Shown: in pieces, positions 1 through 12,874 of the stretch
How positions within the stretch are numbered: the first letter of the stretch is position 1
How the letters are laid out: every line of letters begins with the position of its first letter
NCBI GenBank assembly: GCA_963513935.1
Contig: OY740777.1
Coordinates: 20,679,271 to 20,743,270, forward strand
Direction: 5' to 3'
DNA: 64,000 bases
DNA from: Aphrophora alni
Lineage: Eukaryota; Arthropoda; Insecta; Hemiptera; Aphrophoridae
The notes under the pieces: model-generated
The model's input: the letters and a program-made list of their open reading frames with translations, nothing else
What the model was told of the DNA's origin: nothing
Databases searched by the model: none
Translations under genes and position numbers: made by a program

Positions 1-1446
1 TTTACAATTTACAAAAATTAATTTACAATTTGCAATGATTCAAAAAATTACTGTACTTTTTGTAAATAAGGAATAAGGAATTAGTCTGTAAGTTCATGTA
101 CGTGAAGTGAAAGTAAATCTGCCAACAAAATAAAATCAAATAGTTAGGATCGATATACAACATGTAAGCTTGCAAACACCCTCGGGCTTTCGAAACTCAG
201 TTAGCAGCGTCTATAAGATAAGGGAAAGAATACAACTACAAGGTTTGCACACCTCCAGCAAAGAAACAACAAAATAAAAACAATTCCTTTTCGTCGTGTA
301 ACAAGTATCAGTCTTGTTTAGTTTTTAAATAGTTTAAATAGAATACAACTGTAGGAAGTAAATTATGTGTGTGTCAAATAATAAAAGAGACCACATTTAT
401 TAAAACAAACAAAAAACTTGTTTCTCTTAAAGGTCAAACAATAAAACAATATTTTTATTTATTTTTTTAAAAGAGATTTTTAATTACATTGGGAAAACAG
501 AATTAAATGTAAACAGAATTTGTAGTAAAACCAAAGCGATCACTAGTTTGGAATAAAAGTCATACCAATAGAGGGAATTACAGGTAATATATGGAGAATA
601 AGAAACAAGTATTTGGGGGAAATTGTGTCTTTCACCATAGAGGTAACAGTGGTGACTACTAGAATTAATACGTGTTGGCAAAAGTATTGGTCTCTTAGGA
701 GAATTTTCAAGGGTATAGATTTGTGCATATCTAGATATTCTGTAGGGATTCCAAACTTGAGGGCTCACAAGGGAACGAGACAGGAGACTAGATATAATTC
801 AGTATTATATAATAAGGCTCGAAGTGAATTGAAAGGATCGGCTATGAGTTACAAGATATTAAGATTGCTCAGGTTGAAACTCGGCGAGAAATTTATTAAG
901 ATTGAAGTAGCCTACCCTTGTAGTAAAAATCGAAGATAAATGTTAAGCCAACTTGACTATCCTTGTTCGGATTCGTCATAAGTCCATAGCGTTGCATAAC
1001 TCTAGGACAGCGTGGTAATTTTAAACTATGTTGGAATGATAAGTCATTTATGAAAGTTTGCCAATATTTTATAATATTGTTTGGGAGCGGATCGTCAAAA
1101 AGGAAGGCCAAATCAATTCAATAATGATTCAGTAGGAGTGTAAATGTGGAGAAAGTGTGTGGTTAATGGTTTTCAATAGCAAAAGAAGGGTGTCATAGTC
1201 AGGCGTTTTGAGAAAACGTCATTGATATTGATGGTTTTTAAATTAATGATTGTACAGTATTTGTATAAGATAGTATTTAGTGGAATTTTGTTTTAGTTGC
1301 TCTATTCCTCCTAAATAAGAGGTTTTTGTTCTTATTAGGTTTTACGAATAATTGAATGAGACTGAAAAAAAAAGGTTACAACTATTAAAAATATCGGTCT
1401 TTTGAAACGGAGTTCTTCTTTGCTTTGGTCTACCATATGATGGTGG
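1..1446. other. intergenic, no gene recognised
   Basis: AT-rich non-coding sequence. Overlapping open frames near 484-939 on both strands lack recognisable domains and look like chance frames. I see no RNA gene or repeat structure. Confidence 0.5.
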
Positions 1447-3310
1447 ATCTTATATCGAGCAATCGTATGTCGGTCGAACTTATGTTAGTCGAACTTATGT
1501 CTGTCGACCTTATATATATTCTATCTTATGTCAATCAAAACTTATGTAGTTAAAACTTATGTTAGTCAACCTTATATAATCAATATTATGTCAATCAAAA
1601 CTTATGTAGTTAAAACTTATGTCAGTCGACCTTATATAATCAATATTATGTCAATCAAAACTTATGTCGATCAAACTTATGACAGTCGAACTTATGTCTG
1701 TCGACCTTATATATTCAATCTTATGTCAATCAAAACTTATGTAGTTAAAACTTATGTTAGTCGACCTTATATAATCAATATTATGTCAATCAAAAATTAT
1801 GTCGATCAAACTTATGACAGTCGAACTTATGTCTGTCGACCTTATATATTCAATCTTATGTCAAGCAAAACTTATGTAGTTAAAACTTATGTTAGTCGAC
1901 CTTATATAATCAATATTATGTCAATAAAAACTTATGTCGATCAAACTTATGACAGTCGAACTTATGTCTGTCGACCTTATATATTCAATCTTATGTCAAT
2001 CAAAACCTATGTAGTTAAAACTTATGTTAGTCGACCTTATATAATCAATATTATGTCAATCAAAAATTATGTCGATCAAACTTATGACAGTCGAACTTAT
2101 GTCTGTCGACCTTATATATTCAATCTTATGTCAATCAAAACTTATGTAGTTAAAACTTATGTTAGTCAACCTTCTATTATCAATATTATGTCAATCAAAA
2201 CTTATGTAGTTAAAACTTATGTCAGTCGACCTTATATAATCAATATTATGTCAATCAAAACTTATGTCGATCAAACTTATGACAGTCGAACTTATGTCTG
2301 TCTACCTTATATATATTAAATCTTATGTCAATCAAAACTTATGTAGTTAAAACTTATGTTAGTCAACCTTATATATTCAATCTTATGTCAATCAAAACTT
2401 ATGTAGTTAAAACTTATGTCAGTCGACCTTATATAATCTTTATTATGTCAATCAAAACTTATGTCGATCAAACTTATGACAGTCGAACTTATGTCTGTCG
2501 ACCTTATATATTCAATCTTATGTCAATCAAAACTTATGTAGTTAAAACTTATGTTAGTCGACCTTATATAATCAATATTATGTCAATCAAAAATTATGTC
2601 GATCAAACTTATGACAGTCGAACTTATGTCTGTCGACCTTATATATTCAATCTTATGTCAAGCAAAACTTATGTAGTTAAAACTTATGTTAGTCGACCTT
2701 ATATAATCAATATTATGTCAATAAAAACTTATGTCGATCAAACTTATGACAGTCGAACTTATGTCTGTCGACCTTATATATTCAATCTTATGTCAATCAA
2801 AACCTATGTAGTTAAAACTTATGTTAGTCGACCTTATATAATCAATATTATGTCAATCAAAAATTATGTCGATCAAACTTATGACAGTCGAACTTATGTC
2901 TGTCGACCTTATATATTCAATCTTATGTCAATCAAAACTTATGTAGTTAAAACTTATGTTAGTCGACCTTATATAATCAATATTATGTCAATCAAAACTT
3001 ATGTCGATCAAACTTATGACAGTCGAACTTATGTCTGTCGACTTTATATATTCAATATTATGTCAATCAAAACACTAATGTCGATGAATTTATATTGGTA
3101 AAACTTATGTTGGTCAAAATTATGTCTGTTAATTTAAGTCGTTAATTTAATGTCTAATAGCTTAAATCTGTCGAGTTTATGAGTTTTATGTACATCAAAG
3201 TTACGTCGATCGAACTTATATCAGTCAACCTTATATTATCTATCCACTTATGTGGGCAATTTTTTGTTAATCAAACTTATGTCTTTGGAGCTTATATTGG
3301 TCTACAGTAT
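1447..3310. repeat. 15-bp-monomer satellite with higher-order repeat structure
   Basis: The array is made of 15-bp monomers close to ACTTATGTCAGTCGA. Four monomers form a 60-bp unit and five form a 75-bp unit. These alternate as a 135-bp higher-order repeat, itself arranged in longer blocks that recur across about 1528-2319 and 2325-3101. Monomer variants (AGTTAAA, CGATCAA, CTGTCGA endings) keep fixed positions in the order. The core (about 1525-3080) is very homogeneous. Both edges (1447-1525 and 3090-3310) hold decayed monomers, as expected for an array that expands internally. Because the monomer is a multiple of three and lacks stops in one frame, it leaves two open frames of about 260 codons encoding a five-residue TYV-type repeat. 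I read these as a by-product and not as genes. Confidence 0.93.
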
Positions 3311-6300
3311 TATGTTTTGAAAAGAAAAAATCAAAAGCGGCAAACGACTAGATTAAGGGATACTTTAACCACAAGGGGAATATTTATTTAAGAATCACAT
3401 TTCGTAGAACGACTAATGTAATGCCGATACTATAAAATTATTTACAAACGTAAGAATTAAATTTAGTACCTGGTGTTATTAAAACATTAATTATTAGATT
3501 ACACATTACATTTGAATTTAACAACAGCTGTTGAAAATGATAATTTCCCAAGTCTGTGTTCCAAACAATTGCGTAGTTTGTGTAAAACGTGGTTCGACTT
3601 GAATGCAATTCACTTTTATTGCTTCAGCATATTCAACGTTATTCTCTTAAGTGTCTCTAAGAAAAGCTTTAACTGAATTCCTGCCGTTGGTTTAAAAATC
3701 AAGCAAAACAATAGATATACAACTTTAGTAAATTGTAAAAGACTTAAGTGTGAAATTAAAAAAAAAAAATTAACTGTAAATTTTGGCATTCTTTGTTTAC
3801 GTCTAATAACAATTTTATTATATTCCAATTTTGAATGCTGTGATGTACACGTAACCATAGAATCGCTTAAGGTTACATCTACTTTAACATGTGTTGATCA
3901 AGAAGAGATTAAGTTGGCTGATACAATTTTGTATTTAAATCATTGATACAATAACTTTAATCAAAACCCTGTTACAGTTTACAATGTGAAAAAACAAAGG
4001 TTGAAAGTGTAATCAGTATAATTATGAGAATTGCATTCCGTGAATATACAGTAGACTGTCAAAGGGCACTATATATCCAATTAGATAAGGCTTTTAACAC
4101 CTATAAACTCCTTAACATGTTTATTATTTTAACTTACAAGGCGTGAATAAATGAATTTATCATCGTGATCCTGCTGAATGTAATGAATATCTCTTGTTTT
4201 TAATTTTCCTTTTTTATTACCTTACTATAAAATTTAAAATACGGTGGGGAAGAAAAGACTTTAATAAAAGTATTGTTCCTATTATAAATTAAAAGAACCT
4301 TCTAAAGACCTCATATTTTCTCCACGTGTACAAAAATTAAATGTCTAACAACATATTTTACGGTTGGTTCCTTTTATAGCTGCACAATGAACTGCCTTCT
4401 TTACTGTTACTTTTATATCAACTCTCCTGAGATAACCTTTAATTCAAAATAAATGTTAACACATTATTTTATAATGTAAATAATTAAGTAAGGTTTAAGA
4501 ATTTTTTTATTATTTAGTTCCTTTACTGTAAGCAAGAAGTTTAGTATAACTTTAGATGTCCGTAGAAGATCTAATGGTTAAAACTTCTATGCTTTTTGAA
4601 AAAAAATGGTAAGGTTTCTCATCCATCTAATGATTTTACCAGAATATCCATCCTATTGTTATTATTTATGTGCATCAATTTTTTGGTATACAGTGTTCAG
4701 CAAAGCTGAACTATACATTTAGTTGTCACTAAATACCTATATACAAAATATATTAAACACTTAGCAAATACAATAGTTACAATTACATTAAAGATATATT
4801 GTTAGATATAAAAACACATTAGCTCCATTATTACATAAAAAACAAAAGTATAACACTAACAATCATTTATAAGGAATTAAACAACAATTGTATAGCCTCA
4901 AAGACTACTTGAACAAGTAGTCTTACTCTCTGAGTAAAATGCCCGATCAGTGAGGTATATTTTAAAGTTTTTTTTTTTTCAAATTTTTTGGCAGAATCAA
5001 TTTCTTTCAAATACTGTGGCAGGCCATTGTACAACTTCAAACTTTAAAAGATAAAGACTTTTACAAAAATAATTAGAAATTTGTGGTAATGAAAATGTAT
5101 ACATTGAAGCCGCTGCAAAATTCAGATTTTTACTTTCTCATATTGTGGATAAAAAAATCAATAAAAATTTTTGTGCTTTATCAGTTTTGACATCCTCTGA
5201 GTCAAACATTGGGTTTTTAATGATGTCCGTCTGTCTGAAATCGGTTGCTTATAATATTTCCAATATATAAAGATTTTAATGAAGTTTGAAATGTGGCTGT
5301 ATTGTAACCACTTTTAATTCAAAACTTAAAATTTCAAGTAATAAAAACAAACATGAAATATTCTAAAAAATTGATATAACGATTTTGATCAAATGTTTGA
5401 CTCAAGTCACTCTAAATACATAAACGACACCCTAAAAATCTATTTGTCGCAATGCCTACTCATGAGTGTTCACTAAAAAACAACAAATATCACTGGAAAG
5501 TTATAAAATACGTAATATCTCAAAATCGACTCTACCGATTTCGTTAAAAGTTTAGTCAAACAGGAAGATTATCAATTAAAACAGTATGTAATTACATAAA
5601 TAAAATAAAAACTAGAGTTTAGGAAGAATTGGAAAAACAAAACAAAAATACATTGACCGTCGTCTTCATCAGCGATTTTAAACTAATACGATTTAAACTG
5701 AGTTCGTATTAATAACCACAAATACATTATTAAAAAAGTCGTCCATGTTTTTTTTTCACTTTTGATTGACAATTACAAAACTGATATTTTTTGGGACCTT
5801 GTAGTATTGGTGTGTTTCTTTCTTTTTTCCCCTTTTTTCGGAGGGGTGAGTGAGAAGGTTTGTGTAATGTTTTAGGACTATTTATTAATATTATTTAATT
5901 AACAATAAAATTAATGTTAGTATTCATTTATTTTGTCTCAGGTGCAGCAACTTGGTTTGACCATTTTACTCTCTTACCCTCAGTGGCTCACTGTAGTGAG
6001 TGGTAATCCCAAAGGACCCAATGTATCTCCAACTTTTTCGTATAATTTTGGGTTAGATCCCACTTTTACACTATTTATGCTAAAGACCGTAGGTACTTGG
6101 TGGTATTCCATTTTAAATAAATTAAACCAACAATTTTTTAGTAACATAAAGAATCTTGTATAAGTCCTTGACAATGCTTTAAATAGCAAAACCATAGTCG
6201 GCAAGTTTCAATTAAAATAATGTGGGTGATACTAAAAAAATTTTGTTTTAATTTATTCCCTCTTTTACATTGTTCCAATTATCTCTTGGAACAACTCTTG

Positions 6301-6329
6301 TTCTTTTACAGCCCAGGCGATATTAGATA
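3311..6329. other. intergenic, no gene recognised
   Basis: AT-rich sequence with homopolymer tracts and no open frame that resembles a known protein. A short minus-strand match to half of a hammerhead-like core (5659-5672) lacks the second half. Confidence 0.5.
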
Positions 6330-6337
6330 CTGGAGAT

Positions 6338-6618
6338 CATGGGCTTCATCACCAGTTCAATATTGGGGGGGGGGATATATGCCGGGGGTCTGGGGGTATG
6401 GAAATTTTTTTAAAATTGAACTTCTCAAAACATCGTTTTTATGCATTTATTTATGCGTTTGTAACAGAAATGTAATGTTACAAACCCTAGTAAAGACAAA
6501 GCCCGATGTTTACCTTTTGAGATTTTAAGTAAATCATTCGTTTTTAGCAAAAATATTTTTACATCTCCAATATTGGGGGGGACACGTCCCCCCCGTCCCC
6601 CCGGCGATGACGCCCATA
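6338..6618. mobile_element. hAT-like MITE with target-site duplication
   Basis: The ends are imperfect inverted repeats: CATGGGCTTCATCACC at left, and TATGGGCGTCATCGCC when the right end is read on the opposite strand (13 of 16 match). CTGGAGAT flanks it on both sides (6330-6337 and 6619-6626), extending to nine bases as ACTGGAGAT. An 8-bp duplication is typical of hAT transposons. Inside are G-runs at left and a G-run/C-run palindrome at right following the word AATATTGGGGGG. At 281 bp with no transposase it must be non-autonomous. The superfamily assignment is inference from duplication length and end sequence. Confidence 0.7.
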
Positions 6619-6626
6619 CTGGAGAT

Positions 6627-8311
6627 GTATTTCGACTTTATACAAAGAGGAAAATATTTCTACTGAGTTATATTTTACTTTTGATCTTGGAACCATTTTA
6701 ATATTGACCATATAAAACTAACCATTCAGAAAAAAAGAGATACAACAGCTCATTGCTTGGCAGTTGGACTTCAAACGAGAGTCAAATTTGACTGAACATT
6801 TTTATGTGTTGCTCATATTTCGAAATAGCACAATATTTGTAAATCCCTTTATGTTTCCGGAAAAAAATAAATATTCTATAAAATATCTTATCAGAAAAAG
6901 AAAATAGTTTTTATTACCTATATGGAAATTATTCTTAACAAAATAATGTAATATTCTGTTTTTAACTTTTTAAATGTTTAGATTTGTTTCTACCTACTTT
7001 CAGCATAATATATAAAATGGGTTTTAATTTCTATTCTCCCAAAAAATTCACTATTGTTTAAATGAAATAAATATTTAAATAAGACAATTACTAATAATTT
7101 TGTTTTCCATTTTGACACAATGCTATAAACTGTAGTGTTGAAGAGATTTTTAAATGATGAAGTCCTTTCATTTGATGAAATGATTATTATTTGTTGCTGC
7201 AATAGACTTGCTTCATAGAGCTGGAGGATATGGGCACTGCAGTTTTTTTTCATTACATTGTATTGTAATAACCTTGATCCTATGGCTTGTCAAAGAGCGG
7301 TGTTTATTTTTAGATCTCGCTTTGAATGTTTCAATTTAAACAGATCAAAGAACCTGCTAAATTGATATTTTAATGAACATACCCCCTCACGAAAAGAACT
7401 CATATCCTAGAGGCTCCTCTCCTGATCGTTAGGCTCTCCAATCCAGGTGGCCAAATCACACCCGTCCGCACGTTTACCTCTAAATACATACGTTTGCATA
7501 GTTGGTAGAGTAAAGCGACGCCCTCCCCTCGTACTATTAGCACTCAGCTAATAAACGGCAGAAAACCTTTCACGTGCACCAACAAAACCAAATAAAAAAT
7601 GAAACCAATAATCGTCAACACTTCACGTAATATTTCTATAGTTCAGTCCCCCCAAAGTAATTTAAACAAATCTTTGTCGTCTATCTTGCTCAAAGAGGTT
7701 ACTGCGCATGTCACAGTTGGTCATCTCTGCTGTTCCAGCCAACGTTGTAGTTCATATTATTATATAATACATAGACAATATTGTGATAGATTTATTTTAA
7801 AACAATAGATTTCCTGTATCGATAAAACTATAAGTTATCTGTAAATATTTTTATAACGTATACCTTAATCGTTTATTGTTTGTGATATTTTGTGATTATT
7901 GTATAATACTGAGTTAAATGATGATATATGGTGATATCTCCGGATGAGTATAGGAGTTGAGACTTATAACTGGTTGACCTTGGGAAAATTACTACCTTTT
8001 TAGCATACCAGTGGTCGACCCTAGCTTAGTTATGCACCCAGTTGTAGTATATTGTTGAGTTTTTAAGTGATTGAGTTATATTTAACATTTATTTCGTTTG
8101 ACTAGTATATTGTAGTATTCACTAATGAATATTTGAAATTGCGTTAGCTAAAATATTATTGTAAATATTTTAACTACTGTCTTAATGTTATTAATTTATT
8201 ATTAGTTCAATGGATTTGACATTAAAAAAAAGAAAAATAACAATGGTGCCGGAAGAAAAATAATTATAATTATTGTAAAAAATTTTACTAAGGAGCTGAC
8301 ACAGGAATATA
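6627..8311. other. intergenic, no gene recognised
   Basis: Mostly AT-rich and featureless. A somewhat GC-richer stretch at about 7380-7740 has no recognisable coding frame and could be an old transposon fragment, but I see no ends. Confidence 0.4.
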
Positions 8312-8435
8312 GAAATACTTTATGTCGTATTAGTGTATTATGATTTTGTACAGGAATAAATTAACCAGAAGAGAGAAATACCTTATGTCGTATTAGTGTA
8401 TTATGATTTTGTACAGGAATAAATTAACCAGAAAC
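8312..8435. repeat. 63-bp direct tandem duplication
   Basis: Two adjacent copies, 8312-8374 and 8375-8435, each starting GAAATAC and ending near TTAACCAGAA. They differ at very few positions, so this is a recent local duplication. No coding content. Confidence 0.9.
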
Positions 8436-8847
8436 AGTAAGTTATAGTAAACGATTTTAAAAAGGTTTTCTTATATTTAGTAATTTATAATATGTAACGG
8501 GTAGGTCACCCTTAGGTGAAAACTGTATCATTTAGCCACTTATAAGTGGTTATATCAACACTACCCTAATATTAGGAAGGATGGGTGAGGAGGCATGCCC
8601 AGAGGATGGTGAATCACAGATTTTTAATTTCCCAATTCTTTTCGATTTGTCTCACCAGACAGTCTTATTATTATTTTATCTAATTACGCGCTAAACGTAA
8701 TTTATGTTAATGCTAATTATAACTTACATAATTTGGGACTACACTTATATTAACATTGCAACAGGCCAAATGTGATTCGGCCTAATCAACCACTTCACTT
8801 AATTTTGGATGCGGATGTTAATTAATACATCAGATATTTAATTGTGA

Positions 8848-9120
8848 ATGCGCGCCGGCTCAAACTTGAGCTTAAGGCTCATTATTCGGACCTAAGTGTC
8901 CATATTGAGTTTACGACCCTGCGGTTAAATAATCGATACTAAATGATAAAACACAACCGTATTCAATGCAGGTAGAGCACGGACTCTTGTCTAATGGTTT
9001 GTTCCTTCCCTACGTGTGGAGGAGACGTTTTCTTCCCACTGTTTGATATTTCTTGTTTTGTTATTAAAACGCATTGCCCCTTATAACCCCGCCGTAGGCA
9101 ACTAAGGGTACCAACGTCTA
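8848..9120. repeat. dispersed repeat related to BEL/Pao relic 5' region
   Basis: This stretch matches 40804-41054 with moderate divergence. Shared blocks include the GGAGACGTTTT-like block after a GTGGAGG motif, CCCACTGTTT, and GTAGGCAACTAAGG. The other copy lies directly upstream (minus orientation) of a decayed BEL/Pao gag, so both may derive from the LTR or 5' leader of one BEL/Pao family. No coding frame here. Confidence 0.55.
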
Positions 9121-10839
9121 CGCCACATTTATCATCTGTAAATTATAAGAGATTATCTGTTACACAAGATACAATGTGAAACTTGTGTAGGCCTACTGCA
9201 AGAGTGACGTTGAGCATTTAGCAACCGATAGATGTTTTCTACTCCTAATACACTCCGAGGATTGATTAGGGGTTGTTCTCAGCGTTGTCTCCTGCTCCAA
9301 ACCTAAAACGTTTCAATTCTATATTTGCTATTAAAATTGTATAACTTGAATGTTCTAATTTATACAAACACGTCGATTTTAAAACACTATCAATGAGCTA
9401 AAGAGACTTTATGTGTATGAAAGTGAAGTTTGCTCAGAACTGTTTAAAGGCAAGGTTGCACAGTTGTAGGCGTAACTAATTAAATTAAAAATTAATAAAA
9501 GATTTCTCTTCATGATCTTCTTAGTAAATTTTGTATTTTTATCCAACACCGACAGTATAAAATAAGCAACGAAATTAAATTAAATGGTTTCCTCTTAAAT
9601 TCCAAGTTATGTAACAGCCTTTGTCGGCATGCTTGTGTTTACGACGAGAGAATTCCTCTGTAGTAGTAAAGGAGAAGTGGAAGTCTTTTGTGAAGTTAAT
9701 AACATCCTTTTATATAAGTTTAGTATATTAATAAAATATAAAATAAAATAATTTTACATAAGTGAAGGTATAGGTAGTTGACAGATAATACTAAGAAACT
9801 GTATGGGTTCTAACAGATGTTAAAGCAACTGTAATAAAACTAGGATATTGTATTTATTTCTTAAAATTAAACTATTCTGGAAACACTGTTTTGTTTTAAT
9901 AAAAACAATCTAAACAGTATTAAAGTAATAAAAAGAAGTCCATCATCTCTAAATTATTAAAAGTAAGTGGGTAAATTATTTTCCAAAGTGGAAGTTTTAT
10001 CAACTAAACAAAGATGACAAGCCACTTGTAAATATTTGTTAGGTATTGATGGAAAATTATTAAAAGGAAAAGACTTAAATCAGCGTCTTTGGATTTTAAG
10101 ATATTTTACAACCTAGTCACCTTCCATAGTTTAAGTTCATATTTGTATTAATAATTTTTTGTTGTTAATTTTTGCATTGATAACGTCAATGCAATGTTTC
10201 TGCATGAATTATTTAAATGCAGGTCGATTTTGATTAAATTTATATATTTAACGATTTTAAGGAAATTTATTTACTTATTGATTTTGTTAAGTATGTAACA
10301 GTTTGATTTTAGATTTTGTTAAAGTATCTATTTGATCTAAAATAAAAAACAAGAACAAAAATAGGACACCTAATTTTACAAACGACGTCTGTTTTGTTAT
10401 CCCAAAATGAGTTTTATCTATTTAACTTAAATTTAACAGGAATTTTAACGACACATAAGTCTACAAAATTGCACATAAAATCAAACTACATTTCGGGAAA
10501 AATTGCATAGAAGCAAAAAAGTAATTTGAAATTAGATTTCAATCAGATAATATTTTAAGAATAAACTGAGTTTTTATCAGAAGTGGAACAAGCTACTACT
10601 TACCTTCCTCAGATAAAAGTAGTATATTATAACGAAAACAGTACTTGTAGTTTGTATAAACTACATGAAAAGTTAAGATACAAAAACAGCGTACCCAAGC
10701 CCGGTTTCACTTTCATAACTGACGAATTTTGAATTAAAAACGTCTGATTGGCTATTTCTAATTGACACTGTATCTGATTGGTAGAGTAAAATATGGTGTA
10801 AAAATATGAAACTTAGGAATGTTGGGGAGAAACGGCAGT
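9121..10839. other. intergenic, no gene recognised
   Basis: AT-rich sequence without convincing open frames, inverted repeats or RNA genes. Confidence 0.45.
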
Positions 10840-12681
10840 TCAACGCAACAAAAAAGTTGCCAGAAAACAACGTAAAAATGAAAAACGTCGTCCAATTTCA
10901 GGTTACGACGTGCGATAACGTTGAAAACACTGAAACAAAATCTCCATTCAAGATTATGTTTGAGGAGAGACAATGGCTTTTGAATTGAATCTATCTATAC
11001 TTGGTGTAAAGGCACTAACACATTTGTTCATGGCTGTAATTGTTTTACGGAAAATGTCAATTTTGTGTTTGTTGAGAGAGAAAAAAAGGAAGTAGAAATT
11101 GAATCTATCGTGAGTGTTGTGGTGACAGCAAATAAACTATTTTTGTAATAATTATTTAGTCAGCTTATTAGCAAGTGTGAAATATACAGGAAGAACATTT
11201 ATTTCATCTGTGGGTGGTAATTTGATTGTAAATAGTGTTCTTTGCAACTAAAAGAATAATAGACCTCTATGAAATGATAATGCTGTGTAGCACGACAGAT
11301 TTAATGTGATAATTAACTGTCAAACAGGGAAATTAATATCACAATTTTGCTCTTCCTACATTGTGTGTTGGTCATATGCCTTTAGCCCTTTATTATCTAC
11401 TCCGCCACACTTCTCCACCTTCAAACCTCCATTCTTCTGAGGTTCTCCTTAATGTCGTGAAGCTATCTTTTCCTGGCCTTCAGCCTAGTCTTCCTTGGAG
11501 ATTTCCTTTTATTATTGTGACAACCTTCGCATTTTCATTTTAAATAATATCCCAGGTTTTCCATACAATTCTCATAGTTCGTTATTTCACCTTATACTTC
11601 ACACTGTATTCTCCCTAATTCCTTCATATATCTTCCATCAAATTAAATTTTTTACCCAACTTTTCTCTCTCTTGTTTTCAATGTCCAGACGTGAGCTCAT
11701 AATATCGTTTAAAATTCCTACTTAGGTAATATAGTTATCTCAACTACTTCTCTTGCTCCGTCTATAATAGGTTACCAATAGTTCTTGGCTTAAAAGTTAC
11801 GGTGTTGATACCGTATCTTGCAGGGAGTAAGTTGCTACGTTTGATAGTGAGCTCTAGTTATTAAAAAAAAATACGGCAACGGAAAATAATTGTGAAAGCT
11901 GCATAACCTTAGGTCCCACAGTCTGTTAAATCAGAGTGGTAATACAATTGTAAAAAAAAAAAACACTCCTAAAAAACAATTTCAAAAATCGCTATTACTT
12001 GTTTGGAATATCTAATTAAACTTACATTGTTAAATAAATCTTTTCCCATAAATCTTTCCTCTTTGTTGGATATGGCAACCACTTAAATATGGAAATACTT
12101 CCTACTTAGGGTTCACAGAAAGCTTCTTATACAACCTGTAGCAGCCAATTTGGTTCTGTTTTGCATTTTCAACATTAGGTACTGAAAGCTTTTATATTTA
12201 AATAACGCTTCATGTGGTGTGATTAAATTAGTTTCTGATGTATAATGACAGTTATTCTATGTTTATTGAAATTTGATGACGTTACACGGTAGTCTAATAA
12301 TCAATCATTGCCCTCGACATTATTATTAGATTTTATTATACTTTGTATCCGCTTATCAATAAAAAATAAACTAAATACAAATAAATTAAAAATAAAAAGC
12401 ATTTCATATTAATTTAAAGATGTAATACAACATCGATTATTTATTTTAAATACCTAATTAGTAATGTATTGACTTAAGATACGCCCTACAAAAAATAATC
12501 TGTTTAAAACATTGCACTAACTTTCCCACACTCCCATTCACAAAAAAATTATATTAGCTGGATCTTCTGTAATGAAATGTTTGCATAATACTAACGATTA
12601 TTGAGATTTATACCATTTTATTTCTCTCTCAAGTGTGATTAATCGTATTAAATGTTGAGCTTGACTTATGAGAAAAATTAT

Positions 12682-12874
12682 ACAGTATAAAAAACACACA
12701 GAACTCAATTCTCACAAAAAATACGCCTAAGTATAGTTATAGTTATAAGTAGTAGTTATAGTTTGATTGGTGTAGCTCGTGTATCACTGAAGAAGACGAC
12801 CTTGTCGTTGAAACGCGTCTGATACTTAGGCGTATTTTTTGTAAGAATTGTGTTCTGTGTGTTTGTTATACTGT
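12682..12874. mobile_element. 193-bp foldback MITE carrying a hammerhead-like motif
   Basis: Arms 12682-12734 and 12822-12874 are inverted repeats of 53 bp matching at 50 positions; the ends read ACAGTATAA. The spacer contains short TATAGT repeats and then the hammerhead-like sequence at 12781-12825, whose last stem overlaps the right arm. There is no transposase. Flanks are TA at left and TG at right, so a TA duplication is only half supported and I do not assign a superfamily. Confidence 0.75.
12781..12825 (+). ncRNA. hammerhead-ribozyme-like motif (type I order)
   Basis: Read 5' to 3': stem I strand GTATCA (12781-12786), core CTGAAGA (12787-12793), one extra A, stem II GACGAC/GTCGTT (six pairs including a G-U, loop CTT), GAAA (12810-12813), a minimal stem III as ACGCGT, then C at 12819 as the expected cleavage residue. 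TGATAC (12820-12825) then pairs fully with GTATCA. The ending GAAACGCGTC is the form known from hammerheads of eukaryotic retroelements. The A in place of U7 is tolerated in the family. The unpaired A before stem II is a weakness. Activity is inference. Confidence 0.5.

Noticed and set aside
484..939. Overlapping open frames on both strands (94 and 108 codons)
   Set aside because: No recognisable domain, ordinary base composition, and mutual overlap; likely chance.
1528..3101. Two plus-strand open frames of 263 and 258 codons
   Set aside because: They consist wholly of the 15-bp satellite; the open frame follows from unit length and lack of stops, with no flanking gene structure.
1447..3310. 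CRISPR-like array
   Set aside because: Units are contiguous 15-bp monomers with no unique spacers, in a eukaryotic context.
5659..5672. Minus-strand CTGATGAAGACGAC as a hammerhead
   Set aside because: The matching GAAAC half is missing (AATG occurs instead) and stem II closes only three pairs.
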